DNA of 64,000 nucleotides from Roseiflexus sp. RS-1 (GCF_000016665.1 NC_009523.1:5579501-5643500), one strand, 5' to 3'; counted from the stretch's first letter, positions 1 to 8,404 are shown. The notes: generated by a model not told the origin, from the sequence alone. Numbers and translations are program-made.

Positions 1-1
1 G

Positions 2-3000
2 GCGTCACTCTACCGCGCCAGTACGGCAATGGTCTCGTCGCTCGACCTTGATGATCTGCTCGAACGGATCTATGCCGAGATCATCGCGCACGTCGGCGTT
101 CCGTCGTTCTGCTTCGTTGCATCGTACAACCAGTCCCGCGATGAACTCCGCTTCGAGATGTTCAAGCGTGAGCGCGAGACGGCAACGCACCTGCATAAAC
201 GCACTCTGCCACGGAGTGGACTCAGCGGATGGGTGATCGAGCACGGCGAAATGCTCTACATCAAGGACTACCTGGAAGAGCAGGATCGCCTGCCAGCGTC
301 GCCGGTCAATCTGGGAGAAGCGATCCGCTCATGGGTCGGCATCCCGTTGATGCGTCAGAACCAGCCGATCGGCGTCCTTTCGGTGCAGAGTTTTGAGCCG
401 CACGCTTTCAGCGAGCGCGATGTGCAGTGGTTGTCGACCATCGCAAACCAGCTTGCCGTTGCGCTATCGAACGCTCAACTCTTCGCCGAACGCGGACAAC
501 GCATCAATGAACTGAACCTCATCAATCATATCGGGCATATTACCAGTTCGACGCTCGATATCGAGCGGATGTTCACCGGAGTCTACGAGGCGCTTGCCGG
601 TTTCCTGCCGATCGATGTCTTTGCTGCGTGCCTCTATGAAGCGGAGCGCAATATCATCGGCAATGCGTTCATCGTCGCCGGCAACGAGCGCTCCTATCGC
701 TACATCGGTCGCGCTCCATCACCGGAAAGTCTGCTCAGGCACGTTATCGCAGCACGGCAATCGGTGCGTCTGGAGGATATGTCCCCGGCGTCAGTCGAGG
801 TCTGCCTGGACTTCATTCATCTCATTGACCCCGGACAAACCCCGGCATCGTGCGTCGGCGTGCCGCTGGTGGCGGGTGACAAGGAAGTTGTCGGGGTGCT
901 GACATTGCAGAGTTCGACGCCACGCGCCTACAGCGACCGCGAACTCGCTTTCCTGAGCACAGTCGCCGTGCAGGTGGCGCTTGGCGTGCAGAACATCCGT
1001 CTGTTCACCGAAGCGCGCGATAGCGCGACTGCGCTCCAACGCAAAGTCAGCGAACTGTCGACGCTGCTGCGCACGGCGCAGGTGCTCAGTTCGTCGCTCA
1101 AGCCAGAGGATGTGTTGCAGTCGCTGATGGCAATCGTCGCCGGTCAACTACGCGTTGATACGGTAGCGCTCTGGAAGATCGACGCCGATGGGTTCCTTAC
1201 CCCGGCTGCCATGCAGGGCATTCCGTCGGAGATGGCGCGAGTTCTGCGCGTCCCACTGGGCAGGGGATTAACCGGGCGCGTCGCTGCCAGCGGACAACCG
1301 CTGGTGGTGGCGAATGTAGATGAAGATGGCACATCGCTCTACCCGGATTTCAATCGTGAGCATCAGTACACATCGTTTATGGGCGTGCCGGTTGTGTACC
1401 GCGAGCAGACGATCGGCGTGCTCAGCGTCATGACCGTTCAGGAGCGCGAGTTCGGCGCCGACGAAGTGGCGTTGCTTGCAGGTATCGCCGACCAGGCGGC
1501 GATTGCGCTGGAGAACGCGCGACTCTTCGCCGAACGCGAGCGGCGCATCGCGGAACTGACCACGCTGAACCGTATCAGTCAGGCGATCAATGTGTCGCTC
1601 AGCACCGAAGAGATCCTCGAAGCGCTCCATCGCGGCATGAGCGAGGTGCTCGATACCTCGCAATCCTTCATCGCTCTGTACGACGCGAAGACACGACGCC
1701 TGACGTTCCCGCTGGTCTATGAACATGGTCGCCGCGCGCCTGACCGGGAAAAAGAAGTCATTGTGATCGACGATCTGATGGGCGGGTTGACGCCGACGGT
1801 CATTCTTGAACGCCGACCGCTGCTGCTCCGCACGCAACAGGAAGTCGAAGCCGTCGCCCTCCTCCCCTACAACTGCGACGATCCGCCGATCTGCTCCTGG
1901 CTTGGCGTGCCGATCATTCAAGGCGACGAGATCTTCGGCGTGCTGAATGTGCAGAGCTACGAGCCGGGCAAGTTCGACCAGGATGCGCAGCGCTTCCTGG
2001 TCACCGTCGCCAATCAGGCCGCGATCGCGTTGAGCAATGTCCGTCTCTTCCAGAGTGAACAGGAACGCCGTCGGGTCGCCGATACGCTGCGCGAGGTTGC
2101 AAAAATACTGACCGGTACGCTGGCGCTGGATGAGATTTTTGCGCTGATCCTCGACCAGCTGGCGCGGGTGGTTCCCTACGATACGGCATCGCTCATGCTG
2201 CGCGAAGGAGATATGCTGCGGATCGTGGCTGCGCGTGGCTTCGATGAGTCGATCCAGGAGCGCGTTGAACACCTGCAACTGCCGCTTGATGATGATCCGT
2301 CACTGGCGCGGGTCGTGTACACCCGCCGTCCGCTCGTCCTTGCCGATGCCCGTCAGGCGCCGTCTTCCAGCGTCGATGAGGGCACCGAACATATCCGCGG
2401 CTGGATCGGCGCACCGCTGATCGTCGGCGACGAAGTGATCGGGGTGCTCAACGTCGATAGTACCATCGTCGGCGCCTACGACGAGGAGGACGCACAGATC
2501 GCATTCGCGCTGGCAAGCCAGGCAGCCCAGGCGATCCACAATGCGCGCCTGTTCGCCGAAGTGCAGCGTGCGACCGCCGAACTTGAGCAACGGGTCCAGG
2601 AACGCACGGCAGAACTCAAGCAAACCAACGACCAGCTCGCCGCCGAGCGCGACCGGTTGCAGGCATTGCACACCATTACCCTGGAATTGACTGCCAGCCT
2701 CGACCTGCAAACCACGCTGAACCGTGCGCTGGAACTGGCTTCCAGGGCCGTTGGCGCCCGGCGCGGTTCGATCATGCTCAAGGACCTCAAAAGCGGCACC
2801 CTCATTTGCCGCGCCGTCCTCAACACCGATGGTTCGGTCGAGGCAAAGCACTTCCCTATCTCCTTTGGGGACAAGAAGGGACTCTCCGATTGGGTTATGC
2901 GTCATAAAAAGGCGGCCTGTATCGGCGATGTGCTCCAGGACAATCGCTGGTTACAGGAAGAAGGACGCGCTGAAGATGTGCGTTCGGTCATTGCCGCCCC

Positions 3001-4318
3001 ATTGATGGCGCAGGAAGATCCTATCGGCGTGCTGATTGTGACCAGCGCAGAGACCAATTTCTTCAAGCAGGATCAGATGCAGTTGCTGACGACGATCGCC
3101 AACGAGGTAGCCATTTTCATCAACAATGCCACGCTCTATACCATCATCAACGAAATCGCCACCGAGCGCAGCGATCTCTTGTTGCAGCAGCGCGAGGAAA
3201 ACAGTAAGAACCAGGCAATCCTGCAAAGCCTGGGTGAAGGCGTCATCGTGGTTGATGGAGGGCGGAAGATTGTGCTCTACAACGCGGCATCCGAGCAAAT
3301 CCTGGGGATACCGGCAACGTTCGTCGTTGATCAACCGCTGACGCGGATCGCCGAGTACCACAACGGCAGCACCGTCGTCGAACGTGCAAAACGTATCTAT
3401 GAGGGCTTGCAGCAGGGATTGCAGGCGTTGACCGAGACGCCGAAGAACCATAATCGAGTGCTGGAACTTCCAGAGCCGACGCAGTCGATCATGCTGAATT
3501 TTGCACCCTGGGTCGGCCCACGCAATGCAATCTACGGTAGCGTCATCGTCTTGCACGATATTACCCGCGAAGTCGAAGCCGACCGCGCCAAGCGCGACTT
3601 TATCTCCAGCGTTTCTCATGAATTGCGCACACCGCTCACCTCGATCAAGGGGTACGTCGATCTGATGCTGCTCGGCGCCAACGGACCGCTCAACGAAGAG
3701 CAGAAGAAGTCGCTGGGCGTTGTCAAGAACAATGCCAACCGGTTGATGGACCTGATCAACGATATTCTGGAGATTGGTCGGATCGATAGCGATAAAATCC
3801 AGCTCACCTTCGAGAAGGTGGTCATCGGTGATATTTTCCGGGATGTGGAACAAACGTTGCGCGCCGAGATCAAACGGAAACGCCTGTCGTTCACCTTCGA
3901 TGTTGCCGCAGACACGCCGCCTGTTTTCGCAGACAAGCGCCGTCTGACGCAGATCGTGCTGAACCTGGCGTCGAATGCGGTGAAATACACCTATCCCGAA
4001 GGGATCGTCAAACTGCGCGCCGGGTTGAACCCGGCAGGTCTGCTGCAGGTCGATGTCATTGATAATGGCGTCGGCATCTCGCCAGAGCAGCAGCAGCATT
4101 TGTTCCGCCGTTTCTACCGCGCCGACAACCCGCTGCGCGATGAAGCCGGCGGCACGGGATTGGGGCTGTCGATCGCCAAATCATTCGTCGAACTGCACGG
4201 CGGTCAGATGTGGGTCGAAAGCGATCTCGGCAAAGGAAGCACATTCAGTTTCATCATCCCGCTGAGACCGTCCACATCAGAAGCATCATCGGAGATGCCA
4301 GAGCAGAGTTGGTCATGA
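2..4318 (+). CDS. Multi-GAF sensor histidine kinase (5' end outside window)
   Basis: A large, probably cytoplasmic sensor kinase that would autophosphorylate on His and pass the phosphate to an unseen response regulator. The reading frame is open to the left edge, and codons before the first ATG (29) read like the linker preceding a GAF domain, so the N-terminus is missing. Counting from that ATG, about six GAF modules follow (roughly 10-150, 165-325, 350-500, 515-675, 690-845, 890-1045). A coiled coil rich in Glu/Gln precedes the last one. A PAS-like segment follows (about 1065-1180), then HisKA with SHELRTPLTS (His about 1197). The ATPase domain has an N-box (LNLASNAVKY), G1 (DNGVGI) and G2 (GGTGLGLS). 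No membrane segment is visible. Its TGA overlaps the ATG of the next gene, so the hydrolase is translationally coupled to it. The ligands of the GAF domains cannot be deduced. Confidence 0.93.
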   Translation, partial: ASLYRASTAMVSSLDLDDLLERIYAEIIAHVGVPSFCFVASYNQSRDELRFEMFKRERETATHLHKRTLPRSGLSGWVIEHGEMLYIKDYLEEQDRLPASPVNLGEAIRSWVGIPLMRQNQPIGVLSVQSFEPHAFSERDVQWLSTIANQLAVALSNAQLFAERGQRINELNLINHIGHITSSTLDIERMFTGVYEALAGFLPIDVFAACLYEAERNIIGNAFIVAGNERSYRYIGRAPSPESLLRHVIAARQSVRLEDMSPASVEVCLDFIHLIDPGQTPASCVGVPLVAGDKEVVGVLTLQSSTPRAYSDRELAFLSTVAVQVALGVQNIRLFTEARDSATALQRKVSELSTLLRTAQVLSSSLKPEDVLQSLMAIVAGQLRVDTVALWKIDADGFLTPAAMQGIPSEMARVLRVPLGRGLTGRVAASGQPLVVANVDEDGTSLYPDFNREHQYTSFMGVPVVYREQTIGVLSVMTVQEREFGADEVALLAGIADQAAIALENARLFAERERRIAELTTLNRISQAINVSLSTEEILEALHRGMSEVLDTSQSFIALYDAKTRRLTFPLVYEHGRRAPDREKEVIVIDDLMGGLTPTVILERRPLLLRTQQEVEAVALLPYNCDDPPICSWLGVPIIQGDEIFGVLNVQSYEPGKFDQDAQRFLVTVANQAAIALSNVRLFQSEQERRRVADTLREVAKILTGTLALDEIFALILDQLARVVPYDTASLMLREGDMLRIVAARGFDESIQERVEHLQLPLDDDPSLARVVYTRRPLVLADARQAPSSSVDEGTEHIRGWIGAPLIVGDEVIGVLNVDSTIVGAYDEEDAQIAFALASQAAQAIHNARLFAEVQRATAELEQRVQERTAELKQTNDQLAAERDRLQALHTITLELTASLDLQTTLNRALELASRAVGARRGSIMLKDLKSGTLICRAVLNTDGSVEAKHFPISFGDKKGLSDWVMRHKKAACIGDVLQDNRWLQEEGRAEDVRSVIAAPLMAQEDPIGVLIVTSAETNFFKQDQMQLLTTIANEVAIFINNATLYTIINEIATERSDLLLQQREENSKNQAILQSLGEGVIVVDGGRKIVLYNAASEQILGIPATFVVDQPLTRIAEYHNGSTVVERAKRIYEGLQQGLQALTETPKNHNRVLELPEPTQSIMLNFAPWVGPRNAIYGSVIVLHDITREVEADRAKRDFISSVSHELRTPLTSIKGYVDLMLLGANGPLNEEQKKSLGVVKNNANRLMDLINDILEIGRIDSDKIQLTFEKVVIGDIFRDVEQTLRAEIKRKRLSFTFDVAADTPPVFADKRRLTQIVLNLASNAVKYTYPEGIVKLRAGLNPAGLLQVDVIDNGVGISPEQQQHLFRRFYRADNPLRDEAGGTGLGLSIAKSFVELHGGQMWVESDLGKGSTFSFIIPLRPSTSEASSEMPEQSWS

Positions 4319-5154
4319 GCGCGATCCATATCGACAACCGATTGGTGCACTATGAGGTCGTCGGTCGGCGCGGCGCACCGGTGATCTTTCTGCACAGCTG
4401 GCTTGGCTCGTGGCGCTACTGGCTGCCGACGATGGAGCATGCGTCGGAACGCTACCGAACGTTCGCTCTCGATTTCTGGGGGTTCGGCGAGTCTGACCGA
4501 CGTGATGGAGCGTTTTCAATCGCCGAGTATGTCGGCATGGTGATAGACTTTATGAACCACCTTGGCATCGCAAAAGCGACCCTGGTGGGGCATGGATTGG
4601 GCGGCATGGTAGCGCTGCGCGCCGTAAGTCAGCATCCGGATCGGTTCACGCGCCTGATGATCGTCAGTACGCCAATCCAGGGTGCGCAGATTCAGAACCA
4701 CGTCAAGCCGGGCGCCCTGTCACGCCTCCTCGGACGCGCCGCCCCTGGCAATGTCTGGACGCGGTTGATGCGTCAACTCAATGTCGATTATCCGCAGATC
4801 CTGAACGAGATTATCGAGGACACCGATAGCCTCTCCGAAACGGTTGTTCAGCGTGTCATCGCGTCGGTTGCCGAGACCGATCTGCGCGAAGACCTCGAAC
4901 GGCTGGAGACGCCGTTGCTGGCGGTGTTCGGCGAGAAGGATGCGATCGTGTCGCCTGATCAGGCGCGCTTCCTGCACGAAGACCATGCCTCAATGCAACA
5001 GGTTATCAAATTGCCGCGATCCAACCATTTTCCCTTCCTCGATCAACCGAATGTGTTCAACCGCCTGTTGATGGATTTCCAGGCGAGCAATGGAACGCAG
5101 GTGGAGATCAAGACGGAGTGGCGGCGGCGGGTGAGTCAGCTGGAGTATATTTGA
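4315..5154 (+). CDS. Alpha/beta hydrolase fold protein with Gly at the nucleophile position
   Basis: A 279-residue alpha/beta-hydrolase. The start is ATG 4315, which overlaps the kinase stop (ATGA); an upstream in-frame ATG at 4210 lies inside the kinase and is unlikely. Family marks are the oxyanion-hole strand VIFLHSWLGSW, a DFWGFGESD motif, and the late acid and histidine (FGEKDAIVSPDQ and SNHFPFLDQ). The nucleophile elbow reads GHGLGG, where active esterases and lipases have GHSLGG, so residue 94 is Gly instead of Ser, Asp or Cys. By family knowledge this would abolish hydrolysis by the usual mechanism. It may be a binding or scaffold protein, or use different chemistry. It sits between a sensor kinase and a dehydrogenase with overlapping ends on both sides, so the three are one transcription unit. 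Confidence 0.9.
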   Translation: MSAIHIDNRLVHYEVVGRRGAPVIFLHSWLGSWRYWLPTMEHASERYRTFALDFWGFGESDRRDGAFSIAEYVGMVIDFMNHLGIAKATLVGHGLGGMVALRAVSQHPDRFTRLMIVSTPIQGAQIQNHVKPGALSRLLGRAAPGNVWTRLMRQLNVDYPQILNEIIEDTDSLSETVVQRVIASVAETDLREDLERLETPLLAVFGEKDAIVSPDQARFLHEDHASMQQVIKLPRSNHFPFLDQPNVFNRLLMDFQASNGTQVEIKTEWRRRVSQLEYI

Positions 5155-6191
5155 TGATGACATCCACGATGGACGCGCTGGTCTGGCTCGGACCGCGCAG
5201 GATGGAACTGCGTCGCGAGCCTGCGCCAACGCCGGAACCGGGTGAGGTGCTCGTGGCAGTGGAAGCGGTTGGCATTTGCGGGTCGGAACTGAGCGGGTAC
5301 CTTGGCCAGAATAGTTTGCGAAAACCACCGCTGATCATGGGGCACGAAGCGGCGGGGCGAATCGCCTTCGACAGTGATGCCGCGCTGAGCGACGGGTCGC
5401 CAGCGCGCGCTGGCGTGCGCGTAACCTTCAACCCGTTGCTGACGTGCGGCGCATGTGATCGTTGCCGGGCGGGAAAGAGCAACCTGTGCCGCAACCGACA
5501 ACTGATCAGCGCCCATCGCCCGGGCGCATTCGCCACCTACGTGGCAGTGCCAGCAGATCTCTGCATCCCTCTGCCCGATCACGTGTCGCTGACGCTGGGA
5601 TCGCTCACCGAACCGCTGGCGTGCAGTGTCCGCGCTGTAGCGCACACCGGAACGCCGGAGCGCCTGGCTATTCTTGGCGCCGGTCCGATCGGGCTACTTT
5701 GCCTGGTTGCTGCGCGTGCCGCGGGGATCGAACACATCCTGATGAGCGACGTCTCCGATCGGCGACTGGCAGTGGCGCGCGCCTGGGGTGCAACTGTAAC
5801 CATCAATGCACGTCATAACGTCCTCAATGCAGTGCAGGCATTCGCTCCCGGCGGCGTCGATGCCGTCATCGACGCAGTGGGTCTCACCGTCACCCGCGAT
5901 CAGGCAGTGCGCGCCGTCACCCCTGGCGGACGTGTTGTTTTCATCGGGCTCCACGAAGAAGAGTCGATGCTTCCTGCCAACTACATTGTGCGCCAGGAAA
6001 TCACCGTGACCGGCAGTTTCACCTACAGCGACGCCGATTTTGCGCGCGCGCTCGCGCTGCTGGCAGAAGGGCGCGTTTCGCTCGACGGCGACTGGCTCGA
6101 AGAACGACCACTGGCGGCAGGACCGGCAGCGTTCGAGGAATTGCTGGCAGGCGCAACACGCGCAGCGAAGATCGTGCTGCGCGTCGCGTGA
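5154..6191 (+). CDS. Zinc-dependent medium-chain alcohol/polyol dehydrogenase
   Basis: A 345-residue MDR-family dehydrogenase expected to oxidise an alcohol or polyol with NAD(P). The catalytic-zinc region shows GICGSELSGYLG and GHEAAG. The structural-zinc loop carries the four-Cys pattern CGACDRCRAGKSNLC. A Rossmann motif follows (ILGAGPIGLL). The C-terminal half shows VDAVIDAVG and GGRVVFIGL, typical of sorbitol/threonine-dehydrogenase-like members. The start is ATG 5154, whose A is the last base of the hydrolase TGA; ATG 5157 is equally possible. The substrate is not predictable. It is the last gene of the kinase-hydrolase-dehydrogenase unit, since repeats follow directly. Confidence 0.92.
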   Translation: MMTSTMDALVWLGPRRMELRREPAPTPEPGEVLVAVEAVGICGSELSGYLGQNSLRKPPLIMGHEAAGRIAFDSDAALSDGSPARAGVRVTFNPLLTCGACDRCRAGKSNLCRNRQLISAHRPGAFATYVAVPADLCIPLPDHVSLTLGSLTEPLACSVRAVAHTGTPERLAILGAGPIGLLCLVAARAAGIEHILMSDVSDRRLAVARAWGATVTINARHNVLNAVQAFAPGGVDAVIDAVGLTVTRDQAVRAVTPGGRVVFIGLHEEESMLPANYIVRQEITVTGSFTYSDADFARALALLAEGRVSLDGDWLEERPLAAGPAAFEELLAGATRAAKIVLRVA

Positions 6192-6221
6192 TACCACTCG
6201 GGTAAGGTCGAACACTCCCTG

Positions 6222-6429
6222 GACAACCGCAATGAACATCGCACTTCCCACGTGGCGACCGAAATGAATTTCGGTCTACGCTCCGCCGGAAGCGGGCGCT
6301 CGGACACCCGCAATGAACATCCCGCTTCCCACGCGGTGACCGAAATGAATTTCGGTCTACGCTCCGCCGGAAGCGAGCGCTTGGACACCCGCAATGAACA
6401 TCCCGCTTCCCACGCGGTGACCGAAATGA
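6222..6429 (+). repeat. 81-bp tandem repeat carrying a 20-bp palindrome
   Basis: Two full units and flanking partial units, period 81 bp, each containing the palindrome GACCGAAATGAATTTCGGTC (6257-6276, 6338-6357). A third palindrome begins at 6419 and is cut after GACCGAAATGA, where the MITE-like array starts. The same palindrome recurs at 48343-48362. ORFs spanning this block are translated repeat, not genes. Confidence 0.9.
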
Positions 6430-6678
6430 TGGTCTTTGAGAAATAATCCGCCATAGCCCGCGCAGGCAGGCTTCACCTTGCATAGCCGAGGGCGTATGGT
6501 CTTTGAATAAATAATCCGGTATAGCCCGCGCAGGCGGGCTTTGCCCTGGTTAGCCGAGGGCGTATGGTCTTTGAATAAATAATCCGGTATAGCCCGCGCA
6601 GGCGGGCTTTGCCCTGGTTAGCCGAGGGCTTCAGCCCCACGGCTAGCGCAGTATAGCGGATTTAATTTTCAATCTCCA
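6430..6678. repeat. MITE-like array with IS630-type ends
   Basis: Three tandem units begin at 6430, 6497 and 6565, each opening with TGGTCTTTGA followed by an A/T-rich stretch and ATCCG. Each then carries the hairpin AGCCCGCGCAGGCGGGCT (or a variant) and a TAGCCGAGGGC segment. The block closes at 6678 with the inverse form GGATTTAATTTTCAATCTCCA. The opening sequence is nearly the same as the right end of the IS630-type element at 56596-57850, so these look like non-autonomous derivatives of that family. Related arrays lie at 37358-37662, 56498-56595 and 57851-57985. Confidence 0.75.
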
Positions 6679-6835
6679 TCAGCTCCACGGCTCGTTCGGT
6701 AGAGCGGATTTATAGCAGTTCTCACAAAGATCGGTCTTGTCGGGCAGGGTTGCACCCGCCATCGAGCGCAGACGCCTTGTGCATCATCCCTCCGCGTGCT
6801 CCGCGTCTCCGCGTGCATCGAACCGGCTCACGCGG

Positions 6836-6856
6836 AGTAACTGTGTTGCTTGTCAA
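6836..6856 (-). promoter_or_regulatory. Right-end half (-35) of the IS110 circle-junction promoter
   Basis: Minus strand reads TTGACA (6856-6851), then 13 bases, then the CT core. When the element circularises, this end abuts the left end and gives TTGACA-N17-TATAAT. TTGACA includes the transposase stop codon. Confidence 0.82.
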
Positions 6857-7815
6857 GGGGCGCTCGTATGCACAGCCGGATCCCAGGGCTTTTGCTGACG
6901 CAATATTGCGCCGAGAATAGTCAGCAGCTTGCGCATCGCAGCGACGATGGCGACCTTGCGCGGCTTGCCAGCTTGACACAGGCGCTGATCGAAGGCGCGC
7001 CTGACCAGACGGCGCCGCGTGGCCGCCAGGGTCGCCATGTACAACACGCTGCGCACATCCCTCCTGCCGCCGGAGATATGCCGGGGTTTGCGCTGTGCGC
7101 CGCTCTGATTGGCATACGGCGCAACGCCCACAACGGCCGCCGCTTCCTTGCGATTGATGGTCCCCAGTTCGGGCAGGCGGAGCAGCAGGTTCAGTGCGGT
7201 GATCGCGCCGATGCCGGGCACGCTTTCGAGCAGCTCCCGTTTCCGGCGCACCTCGTCGGTGCGCTCCGCCTCGTTGTCGCGTTCCTGCTCAAGCGCACGG
7301 ATCTCCTGATCCAGCCAATCAATATGCTTCTGGATGCCCGGGCGGAGGTTCGGCGCGGCAGCCGTCAACCGATTGATCTCAGCCGTCCGCATCTGAATCA
7401 ACTGCTCCCGCCGGACCAGCAGGTCGCGCAAGGATGCGCGCTGCTCGTCCGTCGCTTGGTGGTGCGGCGGGCGCACCCGTTCGGCAAAGCGGGCGAGCAA
7501 CCGGGCATCCAGGCGGTCGGTCTTCGCCTGGCGTCCTTCCGCGTGCGCCAGGGCGCGCACGCGGCGTGGCTGCACCCGCGCCGTCGGCACGCCAGCCTGG
7601 AGCAGTTGGGCGAACACCATGCGCTCCAGCCCGCCGGTCGCCTCCAGCACAATCAGGGTCGGCTGCAGGCGCTGGAGTCGCGTGACCAGGAGCTGGACAC
7701 CTTCGTCGGTAGACGGTATCGTCTCGCGTGGCGCGTGCGGGTCGGCGCCAAACGCCACATCCAGCGTCTGTTTGGAGACATCAATGCCGATAAAGAGCGA
7801 CTCACGGGAAGCCAT
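6853..7815 (-). CDS. IS110-family DEDD transposase (bridge-RNA-guided recombinase type)
   Basis: A 320-residue recombinase, normal IS110 length. The N-terminal RuvC-like domain has IGIDVSK (Asp12), VLEATGG (Glu58) and KTDRLDA (Asp100, Asp103), which is the DEDD set. A central helical part (about 115-195) leads to the C-terminal Tnp_20-type domain with SVPGIGAITA and PYANQSGAQRKPRHISGG, containing the candidate catalytic Ser238. The start ATG 7815 has AGGAGG eight bases upstream. The stop codon TGA lies inside the TTGACA hexamer that would become the -35 box at the circle junction. All catalytic residues are present and the frame is intact, so the protein may be active. Confidence 0.95.
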   Translation of the reverse strand: MASRESLFIGIDVSKQTLDVAFGADPHAPRETIPSTDEGVQLLVTRLQRLQPTLIVLEATGGLERMVFAQLLQAGVPTARVQPRRVRALAHAEGRQAKTDRLDARLLARFAERVRPPHHQATDEQRASLRDLLVRREQLIQMRTAEINRLTAAAPNLRPGIQKHIDWLDQEIRALEQERDNEAERTDEVRRKRELLESVPGIGAITALNLLLRLPELGTINRKEAAAVVGVAPYANQSGAQRKPRHISGGRRDVRSVLYMATLAATRRRLVRRAFDQRLCQAGKPRKVAIVAAMRKLLTILGAILRQQKPWDPAVHTSAP

Positions 7816-7829
7816 ACACAGAACCTCCT

Positions 7830-7970
7830 GAGGAAAACGGCGCCAGCCTTGCTAGCATATGCGGGTTTGAGGGCCCAGATAACTGTTCGGCTTGGTCGCG
7901 TTGAAGGACACGGCTACCCAACACTCCGCGGCGATCTCGTGAACCTGGCGCAGAACGGTATACCGTGTCC
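7830..7970 (-). ncRNA. Predicted IS110 bridge RNA
   Basis: Non-coding leader on the transposase strand, 5' end expected near 7970, seven bases after TATAAT. First loop: a perfect 8-bp stem GGACACGG (7970-7963) with CCGTGTCC (7913-7906), plus an inner TACC/GGTA pairing. On its 5' side TCTGCGCC (7954-7947) matches the left target TCCGCGCC with one G-U-compatible change. On its 3' side CGCGGAG (7930-7924) is the exact complement of the right target CTCCGCG. Second loop: stem AGCC (7892-7889) with GGCT (7848-7845). On its 5' side ACAGTTA (7886-7880) matches the right end of the element exactly. On its 3' side TATGCTAG (7859-7852) pairs with the left end CTAGTATA with one G-T wobble. Order and polarity fit the published target-binding and donor-binding loops of IS110 bridge RNAs. 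The 3' end is a guess. Confidence 0.82.
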
Positions 7971-7976
7971 CGTTAG

Positions 7977-7984
7977 ATTATACT
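7977..7984 (-). promoter_or_regulatory. Left-end half (-10, TATAAT) of the IS110 circle-junction promoter
   Basis: Minus strand reads AG-TATAAT immediately inside the left end (TATAAT at 7982-7977). In the integrated state there is no TTGACA-like box at the right distance. In the circle the right end supplies it with a 17-bp spacer, driving the leader RNA and transposase. Confidence 0.82.
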
Positions 7985-8011
7985 AGGCGCGGAGGCGCGG
8001 AGATGGGGAGC

Positions 8012-8116
8012 GCAGTTCTCACAAATCCTGTTGGACGGGGCTGCGCCTGTCGCTGCAAGCGGGCGCCTCGCGCGACACGGCGCTCCCAGACAGGGTTCAA
8101 CGTATCTGAGAACTGC
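8012..8116. repeat. 105-bp element bounded by 10-bp inverted repeats
   Basis: GCAGTTCTCA (8012-8021) and TGAGAACTGC (8107-8116) bound a GC-rich segment. GCAGTTCTCACAAA also occurs at 6715-6728, on the other side of the IS110 element, followed by different sequence. It looks like a small MITE or two related repeat ends. From 8117 to 8404 I see nothing else except TATAAT at 8117-8122 and a short GTGTTAGAA duplication near 8345-8375. Confidence 0.5.
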
Positions 8117-8404
8117 TATAATGCTCAATTTCCATCAGCCCGACGGCAAAAAGTGAACAAATTATGCGGGCAGGAGAGGGCGGCGCCGCGCACGGACATG
8201 GTTCTCGGAGAGAGACAATCGGTTTCCTGCCTCCCGTGAAAGAAAGAACCCCTTCTATCTTCGTCTCTGTGACGGGAACATGACAACCCCTCGTCAGGAA
8301 AAATCATCCGACGACGGGATAAGAATACAGGCTTCTTCTCATTGTGTTAGAATTGTGTTTGATATGTGTTAGAAGTGTAAAAAACAGGCATAAAACCGGG
8401 TTAT

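Larger units (their letters stand above)
6836..7984 (-). mobile_element. IS110-family insertion sequence, complete (1149 bp)
   Basis: Read on the minus strand, the left flank ends ...CCGCGC-CT and the element starts AGTATAATC (7984 downward). The right end reads ...ACACAGTTA-CT and is followed by CCGCGTGAGCC. The CT dinucleotide appears on both sides, which is the core expected of IS110-group elements; there are no inverted repeats. Removing the element restores a sequence matching 48424-48447. The element holds one transposase gene with about 170 bp of non-coding DNA 5' of it and almost none 3', the layout of the IS110 group rather than IS1111. The ends were fixed by comparing the flanks with the unoccupied copy. 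Confidence 0.9.

Noticed and set aside
4210-4314. Longer N-terminus for the alpha/beta hydrolase
   Set aside because: It would lie entirely within the kinase ATPase domain; the ATGA overlap at 4315 matches the family start.
6019-6483. Minus-strand ORFs with repeated FRSPRGKRDVHCG and similar
   Set aside because: Translation of the 81-bp tandem repeat; no RBS.
6850-7986. Long plus-strand ORF over the IS110 transposase
   Set aside because: The minus strand carries the full DEDD transposase with RBS; the plus ORF is its shadow.
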